Below, in pieces: positions 59,412 through 64,000 of a stretch of 64,000 nt of DNA. The translations under genes and the position numbers were made by a program. The stretch is from Polyangiaceae bacterium (GTDB lineage: Bacteria > Myxococcota_A > Polyangia > Polyangiales > Polyangiaceae). The DNA lies in assembly GCA_023150915.1 (NCBI GenBank), contig JAKLKA010000019.1, positions 1-64,000 of the forward strand, given 5' to 3'. How positions within the stretch are numbered: the first letter of the stretch is position 1; each line of letters begins with the position of its first letter. The notes below the pieces were generated by a model, which saw only the letters and a program-made list of their open reading frames with translations, was not told the DNA's origin and searched no databases.

Positions 59412-60038
59412 TCAGTCGCAGCAGGCGATCTTGTACTGGGCGCTGCACACCCCCGAAGACGGCGCGCCGCCGGGCGCGCCGCCAGAACTGACTTGCCACG
59501 TGGCGCCCGACACTTTGGGGTCCGTCGTGTTCTCCCAGGTGAATCCGTAGCAGTCGACCTTCAGGCGCTCGGCGATCGAGCCCAGCCCCTGGTCGCTTTC
59601 GGACAGCCCGGTTGCGATCCACGTGTACCCCTGTGGCATGGCGACGCCGATCGCGGCGCTGCGGACCATCTCTGCGGAGCTGCACATGTGTGCGCTCGGG
59701 CTGGATACATCCGACTCGCAGATTTTCTTCGCAGCCGCGTATCCGACGAGTGCGCCCGACGTGATCTTTCCGGTGGTCGCCGCCGCGCTGGTGCCCTTGA
59801 AGACGGCGTCCACCGAGTAGGTGGTGCCGTTCGGGCTCGTCGCCAGCGGGCGCTTCTTCTCCAGGGCCGATACCGCTTCGCTCAAGGCCTTGAAGTTCGC
59901 GTTGACGTCGGCGGCCTTGATGGGCTTGCCCGATTCGAAGGTCGTCATCGGCGCGACTGCGAGTGCCGTCGCGGTCGCGAGGAGGACCAAGCCCAGCACG
60001 AGCGCCGCGCTGCGGCCGCGTCGTCCTTTGCGTTGCAT
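59412..60038 (-). CDS. Leader-family secreted protein, member f
   Basis: 208 residues, intact. Leader 'MQRKGRRGRSAALVLGLVLL', 'APMTTFESGKPIKAADVNAN', 'FKALSEAVSALEKKRPLA'. C-terminal domain: 'YSVDAVFKGTSAAATTGKIT', 'GYAAAKKICESDVSSPSAHM', 'CSSAEMVRSAAIGV', 'DCYGFTWENT', ending 'SAQYKIACCD'. It shares the C-terminal pattern with c and e. Upstream: imperfect palindrome 33 nt before the ATG and a spacer nearly identical to those of b and c. Confidence 0.82.
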   Translation of the reverse strand: MQRKGRRGRSAALVLGLVLLATATALAVAPMTTFESGKPIKAADVNANFKALSEAVSALEKKRPLATSPNGTTYSVDAVFKGTSAAATTGKITSGALVGYAAAKKICESDVSSPSAHMCSSAEMVRSAAIGVAMPQGYTWIATGLSESDQGLGSIAERLKVDCYGFTWENTTDPKVSGATWQVSSGGAPGGAPSSGVCSAQYKIACCD

Positions 60039-60071
60039 GGCGTTACCCTGTCAGAACCTGTGGCAACTCGC

Positions 60072-60089
60072 GTCCCCCGAACTGGGGAC
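60072..60089. repeat. Imperfect palindrome GTCCCCCGAACTGGGGAC, 33 nt before member f
   Basis: One mismatch (T for G) in the right arm; same distance to the start codon as in b, c and e. It lies 20 bp after the stop of member g. Confidence 0.85.
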
Positions 60090-60109
60090 CGCGGCCTGTC
60101 TGCGTGCGT

Positions 60110-60781
60110 TCAGTTCGAAAGCCGAACCAGCCTGACCTGCGTGTAGACTTCCTTCTCGCCGAAGTCGGACTTGTGGCCGAGGGTCGAGTCGTCCCCGGAC
60201 GCGATTTGGACTACCGAGTCGATCTGAAACAGCTTGGATGCGCCGCTGACCGCGAACCGGCCCATGATCACGCTGTTCGACGTTATGGTGGCCTGCCCGT
60301 CGAGCCCCTGTCGTTCGCTCAGCAGGCCCGACGCGCTGACGACGGTGGTCGTTCCATCCGTCACGTTTCGCAAACGCGCCTGGGCTCGATTGCACCAGTG
60401 GCTCGGCACCGTGGCCAGGATCTCGTACTGCCCCGGGGCGAGCGTGAACTGATTCCCGTTCAGGGAGACCCAAGTGTACCCGCTCGGGTTCTCGATGGTG
60501 TTGAGCGCCCGCTGCCCCCAGGTACTCGACGGAAACGTGCCGCCGTTCGTGCCTGGCAGTCGGACGTCTTTCAGGTACACGACTTGCGGGGCTTGCGAGC
60601 CCTCGAGTTGCGAAACGCGCCCGTCGAGGTTCTTGAAGTTGTCGTTGAGATCCACGTTGGTGAGCGTGTCGCCCGGTCCCCATGTCTTCGGCAGCGCCGC
60701 GATCGCGGAGCCCGCGAACGCGGCCACCACCAGGCCTGCACCCAGGAAACCGAACCACCGTCGCGACTGCTGCGCTTTCAT
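60110..60781 (-). CDS. Leader-family secreted protein, member g (divergent leader)
   Basis: 223 residues from the ATG at 60781 with GAGGAGA upstream. Signal peptide ('GFLGAGLVVAAFAGSAIA'), then 'ALPKTWGPGDTLTNVDLNDN' and 'FKNLDGRVSQLEG', a VNxNFK-like variant. The C-terminal domain differs from the others and is beta-rich ('NPSGYTWVSLNGNQFTLAPG', 'QYEILATVPSHWCNRAQARL', 'IMGRFAVSGASKLFQIDSVV'), resembling a TNF/C1q-like or phage-fibre tip. A broken copy of its leader lies in 57699-58060. Confidence 0.75.
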   Translation of the reverse strand: MKAQQSRRWFGFLGAGLVVAAFAGSAIAALPKTWGPGDTLTNVDLNDNFKNLDGRVSQLEGSQAPQVVYLKDVRLPGTNGGTFPSSTWGQRALNTIENPSGYTWVSLNGNQFTLAPGQYEILATVPSHWCNRAQARLRNVTDGTTTVVSASGLLSERQGLDGQATITSNSVIMGRFAVSGASKLFQIDSVVQIASGDDSTLGHKSDFGEKEVYTQVRLVRLSN

Positions 60782-60791
60782 GTCCGTCTCC

Positions 60792-61115
60792 TCATCCGAG
60801 CTTGCAGGGCAGCTTCGCGGTCCCGAGGACGCACGGCGGCACGCTCGCGCCGCCGGTGCCGCCTGCGCCCGCGCCTCCGCTTCCACCGCCCCCGCCACTT
60901 CCACCGGCCCCGCCACTTCCGCCGCCCCCGCCGCTTCCACCGCCCCCGCCGCCTCCGCTGCCACCGGCTAGGCCTCCCGCGCCGCCCGCGGCGCCACTTC
61001 CGCCCGTTGTGCTCGCGTCGGGTGCTCCCCCCGAGCCCGTGCCGTCGACCAGGCTCTTCTCTTCGCCGCACGCGCCGAGCGCGATCACGATGGCGAGGCC
61101 GAGGAACCGACGCAT
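60792..61115 (-). CDS. Gly-rich lipoprotein, hypothetical
   Basis: 107 residues from the ATG at 61115; lipobox 'VIALGAC' (Cys 14). 'GEEKSLVDGTGSGGAPDAST' follows, then a ~60-residue Gly/Ser linker and a short tail 'ASVPPCVLGTAKLPCKLG'. A perfect palindrome sits 34 nt upstream of its start. Related at the N-terminus to 55729-56079 and to the composite pseudogene. It ends 10 bp before member g begins, so the two may be one transcript. Confidence 0.7.
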   Translation of the reverse strand: MRRFLGLAIVIALGACGEEKSLVDGTGSGGAPDASTTGGSGAAGGAGGLAGGSGGGGGGGSGGGGGSGGAGGSGGGGGSGGAGAGGTGGASVPPCVLGTAKLPCKLG

Positions 61116-61149
61116 CAGCGCGACCGTATCGGGTCGCTGGAAAGACGTC

Positions 61150-61167
61150 GTCCCCCGTTCGGGGGAC
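61150..61167. repeat. Palindrome GTCCCCCGTTCGGGGGAC, 34 nt before the lipoprotein start
   Basis: Perfect 18-bp copy. It lies 5 bp from the end of the PIN toxin gene (61173) and upstream of the lipoprotein at 61115. Confidence 0.9.
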
Positions 61168-61172
61168 ACCGG

Positions 61173-61622
61173 TCAGGGCGCGAGCACGCGGAGCGCCACG
61201 GCTTTGGCGAGCGCCGCCTGACGGGTGTCGTAGGTCACGAAGCGCTGCGCGCCGAGGGCCACTGCGCTCGCCACGTGGAGCACGTCCAGCGTGCGCGTGC
61301 CGAGCTTGGCTGTGTGCTCCTGGCTCAAGTCCGCCGCCAGGTCGAGCATCCGCCGCCAGAGAGCGTCGACCAGCTGGAGGCGGCCCTCCGCGAGGTCCGA
61401 CTCGAAGTCGGCTGCGGCCAAGGCAGCGACCTCAGCACCGATCGTGCCACGGTGCACAGCCAGCTGGATGGAATTCAGGAGCTCCGCGCGCCCAAAGCGC
61501 GTCACCGGCAGCGCACCGCGCGTGCGACGTCGCCATGCACAAAACCGCGGCGAGCGGTCATCGTGAAGGTAGAGACTTCGGAGCGCGCTCGGATCGACGT
61601 AGCACCGATCAGCGCTCGCCAC
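61173..61622 (-). CDS. vapC: PIN-domain (VapC-type) toxin
   Basis: 149 residues. PIN-fold acidic residues are in place: Asp in 'CYVDPSALRSLYL', Glu in 'RFGRAELLNSIQ', Asp in 'TRTLDVLHVASAVAL', Asp in 'FVTYDTRQAALAKA'. VapC toxins are Mg-dependent ribonucleases that cleave tRNA or rRNA. The start lies inside the end of the Phd-type antitoxin gene (14-nt overlap), the standard order. Full length. Confidence 0.85.
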   Translation of the reverse strand: MASADRCYVDPSALRSLYLHDDRSPRFCAWRRRTRGALPVTRFGRAELLNSIQLAVHRGTIGAEVAALAAADFESDLAEGRLQLVDALWRRMLDLAADLSQEHTAKLGTRTLDVLHVASAVALGAQRFVTYDTRQAALAKAVALRVLAP

Positions 61623-61857
61623 GGTCGGCCTCGTCGAGCTCTTCGCGTGCCTGGGCGGAAATGGGGCGAGGCATCCTGCTGCGGAGCCGAGCCCAGTAGT
61701 CGACGGCCCGCGGGCGCGACGGCCTTTGTTCCGAGTACGCTTTGAGGACGATCACCGGTCGTCCGCGCTCGGTGATGACCACCTCACCCTCTTGCTCGAC
61801 GATCCGGCGGATCGTCGGAAACTGGGTTCTCAAGTCCCGGATCGAGGCGCGACGCAT
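61609..61857 (-). CDS. Phd/YefM-type antitoxin
   Basis: 82 residues from the ATG at 61857: 'MRRASIRDLRTQFPTIRRIV', 'EQEGEVVITERGRPVIVLKA', then a flexible C-terminal tail ('RMPRPISAQAREELDEADRG') that would wrap the PIN toxin. The N-terminal half is the Phd DNA-binding fold, used to repress the operon. A perfect inverted repeat 7 nt upstream is the likely operator. Longer upstream frames are not credible because they cross the operator. Confidence 0.85.
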   Translation of the reverse strand: MRRASIRDLRTQFPTIRRIVEQEGEVVITERGRPVIVLKAYSEQRPSRPRAVDYWARLRSRMPRPISAQAREELDEADRGER

Positions 61858-61863
61858 GGCGAT

Positions 61864-61883
61864 GTGAATCATAATGGATTCAC
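61864..61883. promoter_or_regulatory. Operator of the Phd/PIN operon
   Basis: GTGAATC-ATAATG-GATTCAC: perfect 7-bp arms around an AT-rich 6-nt centre, in a very GC-rich context, beginning 7 nt upstream of the antitoxin ATG. Phd-type antitoxins bind short palindromes overlapping their promoter. Confidence 0.65.
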
Positions 61884-62007
61884 GTCCGCGGCGCCAGTTC
61901 GCCCAGCCGAGCCAACCGAGCCAACCGAGCCAAGACGAGCCTGCCCCGAGCCACCCCGCGCGCCGCGGCGGTGGGTTGATCGGGCCCGCCAATGCCGCCC
62001 CGCCGTC

Positions 62008-62025
62008 GTCCCCCGTTCGGGGGAC
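62008..62025. repeat. Palindrome GTCCCCCGTTCGGGGGAC before kinase module 2
   Basis: Perfect 18-bp copy between the divergent Phd/PIN operon and the kinase gene, 49 nt upstream of the kinase ATG (62075). It is the only copy that precedes a gene outside the leader and lipoprotein group. Confidence 0.9.
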
Positions 62026-62074
62026 GCGGAGCGTAGGCGTTCCGGGCGACCATTGCAGAGGCCCCGTGGCTGCC

Positions 62075-63532
62075 ATGCTGGACGCCAAACATCCCGTGCC
62101 CGGCGACCTGGTCGCGGGGAAGTATCGCGTCGAATCCGTGCTCGGCAAGGGTGGCATGGGCGTGGTCGTGTCCGCCGTGCATCAGCTCTTCGGCGAGCGC
62201 GTGGCGATCAAGTTCTTGCTGCCCGAGGCGGCGCACGGCGTGGGGCTCGAGCGCTTCTTGCGCGAGGCGAAGGTCGCGTTTCAGCTCAAGAGCCAGCACG
62301 TGGTGCGGGTGCTCGACGTGGCTCAGCTCGAATCGGGCGAGCCTTACATCGTCATGGAACACCTTGCGGGGCTGGATCTGGCAGCGCTGGTCGCGCGCGA
62401 GGGGCCCCTTCCGGTGCCGGCGGCGGTCGACTTCGTGCTCGAGGCGTGCGAGGCGCTGGCTGAGGCGCACGCCAAGGGCATCGTTCACCGCGATCTGAAG
62501 CCCTCGAATCTGTTCCTGGCCGCGGGTCCCGACGGTGGGCAGTTGGTGAAGGTGCTCGACTTCGGGATCTCGAAGCTGGTCAGCGGGGGTGCCGAAGACC
62601 ATGCGCTGACCAGCTCGCGAGCGGTGATGGGGTCGCCGCTCTACATGTCTCCCGAGCAGCTGATGAGCGCGCGGAGCGTGGGCCCGGCCACCGACATCTG
62701 GTCCCTCGGCGTCATCTTGTACGAGCTTCTGACCGGCCGCACACCGTTCATGGCCGAGACCTTCGCCGCGCTCAGCGTGGCGATCGTCACCCTTCCGCCG
62801 GCCGCCCCGCAGGGGCTTCGTCCCGACCTGCCGGCGGATCTCGAGGCGCTGGTGCTGCGCTGTCTCTCGAAGGCGCCCGGCGAGCGGCCGTCGAGTGTGG
62901 CCGAGCTCGCGCGCCTCCTCGAGCCGTTCGCCGGTCGGAACGCCGACCGACTGGTGGACCGCATCTCGCGGCTCGGCGGAGTGGTGGACCGCGTGAGCGT
63001 GGTGCCGCAGCAGGCGCCCACGCTGGACGTGCCGGTGGTCGTGAGCGAGCCAATCGGCGATGTCGGGACGTTCTCGCCCGTGTCGGACGACGGCCTCGAC
63101 CGATCGGGGGTGGTGCCGCGACGCGTGGTGCCACGCATAGCGGTGAGTGCAATCGCGCTGGCTACTGGTGCAGCAGTCTCGGTCGCGATCTGGGGCGTGA
63201 CTCATCGATCCAGCGTGGCGGCGCCCGTATCAGCCGCCGTGCCGGCGTCTGCGGCGCCCGCAGCGTTGGCGCCGGCCCCGCCGCCGCCGGAAGCGACGAG
63301 CCTGACGGGCGCGCGCCCGAGCGCGAGCGCGCCGGCCGGGCCGTACATCGCCGAGCCGAGCAAGCCCGGTCGTTCGATCGCGCGATTGCAACCGAGCACG
63401 AAAGCGACTCCCAAGGTCACGGTGAGTCCTTCGGTCTCGCTGCCGCCCCCGCCGGCGGCGGCGCCCGAGCCGCCTGCTGCGAAGCCCAAAGTCCCAGCTG
63501 GTGCGAGCACCGTTTACGACGATCGGAAGTGA
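62075..63532 (+). CDS. Hanks-type Ser/Thr protein kinase with membrane helix (kinase module 2)
   Basis: 485 residues from the ATG giving 'MLDAKHPVPGDLVAGKYRVE'; the longer frame from 61874 crosses the operator and palindrome and is rejected. Motifs: 'LGKGGMGVVVSAVH', 'VAIKFLLPE', 'GIVHRDLKPSNLFLA', 'VKVLDFGISKLV', 'ATDIWSLGVILYELLTGRTP'. A membrane helix ('VVPRIAVSAIALATGAAVSV') near residue 360 and an Ala/Pro-rich outer tail follow. The next gene starts 2 nt after the stop and encodes a TPR-like exported protein, as in module 1. Confidence 0.93.
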   Translation: MLDAKHPVPGDLVAGKYRVESVLGKGGMGVVVSAVHQLFGERVAIKFLLPEAAHGVGLERFLREAKVAFQLKSQHVVRVLDVAQLESGEPYIVMEHLAGLDLAALVAREGPLPVPAAVDFVLEACEALAEAHAKGIVHRDLKPSNLFLAAGPDGGQLVKVLDFGISKLVSGGAEDHALTSSRAVMGSPLYMSPEQLMSARSVGPATDIWSLGVILYELLTGRTPFMAETFAALSVAIVTLPPAAPQGLRPDLPADLEALVLRCLSKAPGERPSSVAELARLLEPFAGRNADRLVDRISRLGGVVDRVSVVPQQAPTLDVPVVVSEPIGDVGTFSPVSDDGLDRSGVVPRRVVPRIAVSAIALATGAAVSVAIWGVTHRSSVAAPVSAAVPASAAPAALAPAPPPPEATSLTGARPSASAPAGPYIAEPSKPGRSIARLQPSTKATPKVTVSPSVSLPPPPAAAPEPPAAKPKVPAGASTVYDDRK

Positions 63533-63534
63533 CG

Positions 63535-64000
63535 ATGCGGTGGATGTGCTTGATGGCGGTTGGGATCTTTGCTTTCGCGCCAGCGACGGCGTTGGGACAA
63601 GACAGCGACGCGGTGGCCGATTCGCTGTATCGAGAGGGCAAGCGGCTGTTCGACGCGAAGAAGTTCTCGGAGGCGTGCCCGAAGCTGGAAGAGAGCTTGC
63701 GGCTCGATCCCGAGTCCGGTGGCGCGCAGCTCATGCTGGCGGACTGTCTGGAGCAGACCGGCAAGCTGGCGCGGGCCTGGTCCGCCTATCTGAACGCGCT
63801 GCGTCTCGCGCGGGCTGCGAGTCGCCCGGACCGCGTGACCGATGCCGAGAGCGGGGCGAAGCGCATGGAAGGGCGGGTGCCGTTCGTCACCGTGCGCGTG
63901 CCGGCGAGCGCAGACATCGAGGGCCTTCGCGTGCGCATCAACGGGATAGAGCTGGGCCGCGGCGCTTGGGGCACACCCACACCGGTGGATCCGGGGCAAG
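63535..64000 (+). CDS. Exported TPR/PEGA-like protein of kinase module 2 (3' cut by window edge)
   Basis: The frame is open to the end of the window (155 codons visible). Signal peptide ('MAVGIFAFAPATALGQ'), TPR-like 'SLYREGKRLFDAKKFSEACP' and 'KLEESLRLDPESGGAQLMLA', then the start of a PEGA-like domain ('VRVPASADIEGLRVRINGIE'). It aligns with 51683-52639 over its whole visible length ('REGKQLAGAGDFERACPKLA'). Probably the partner of the kinase directly upstream. Confidence 0.8.
   Translation, partial: MRWMCLMAVGIFAFAPATALGQDSDAVADSLYREGKRLFDAKKFSEACPKLEESLRLDPESGGAQLMLADCLEQTGKLARAWSAYLNALRLARAASRPDRVTDAESGAKRMEGRVPFVTVRVPASADIEGLRVRINGIELGRGAWGTPTPVDPGQ

Noticed and set aside
61874-62074. 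N-terminal extension of kinase 2 starting at 61874
   Set aside because: It would be translated through the Phd operator region and the 18-bp palindrome, and its Pro/Ser-rich repeat (CAACCGAGC units) is not kinase sequence.

Overview
The window is high-GC and dense with genes. It carries many signal-peptide lipoproteins with Gly/Ser/Ala-rich linkers after the lipobox Cys, two Hanks-type Ser/Thr kinases each followed by a TPR-like envelope protein, an NtrC-type two-component system, LuxR/ECF/MarR/TetR regulators and many ATGA-type overlapping stops and starts. This mix points to a large-genome member of the Myxococcota, most likely Polyangia. That assignment rests on gene style alone; no rRNA or tRNA gene is visible.

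Left arm (1-12.7 kb): an accessory island downstream of hemB (11725-12699, minus strand). Between about 0.9 and 11.6 kb lie small toxin-antitoxin or defence-like genes: broken brnT with intact brnA, two copies of a small-protein plus nucleotidyltransferase pair, a Uma2 nuclease and abiEi/abiEii. They sit among broken pieces of ordinary genes (tsaD, NlpC-like, LysR, quinone reductase, DUF559, transposases). The hemB 3' end occurs three more times as fragments in the same orientation. Two fragments hold only about the last 15 codons; the third holds codons 220-311 and stops at the same point. A 275-bp direct repeat flanks the abiE segment. The hemB 3' end looks like a repeatedly used insertion site.

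Core stretch (12.7-48.4 kb): conserved chromosomal operons. In order: a lipoprotein; an NfeD-like protein with two flotillins; an ECF sigma factor with a small membrane partner and a divergent membrane protein; yeaH-spoVR, with spoVR split by a LAGLIDADG-containing intein; TPR and SMP-30-like lipoproteins; an NtrC-family regulator and 7TM histidine kinase divergent from LuxR-type genes, with a sigma-54-type promoter and upstream palindrome between them; a MarR-BKACE-enoyl-CoA hydratase-carboxyltransferase catabolic cluster; OmpA-like and beta-barrel proteins; a TetR-membrane protein-cytochrome c' operon; and a 1436-residue zinc metalloprotease.

Right arm (48.4-64 kb): another mixed region. 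It holds a HEPN/MNT pair, a kinase/TPR/lipoprotein operon, a DUF234-type ATPase and the remnant of a second ATPase. From 56.1 to 61.2 kb runs a tandem family of secreted proteins that share a leader (signal peptide plus a VNANFK motif) but have different C-terminal parts. Several members are broken, and a truncated IS3 element lies among them. An 18-bp palindrome, GTCCCCCG(NN)CGGGGGAC, sits 33 nt upstream of four of these starts and 34 nt upstream of a neighbouring lipoprotein start. The window ends with a Phd/PIN pair and a second kinase/TPR operon that parallels the first.
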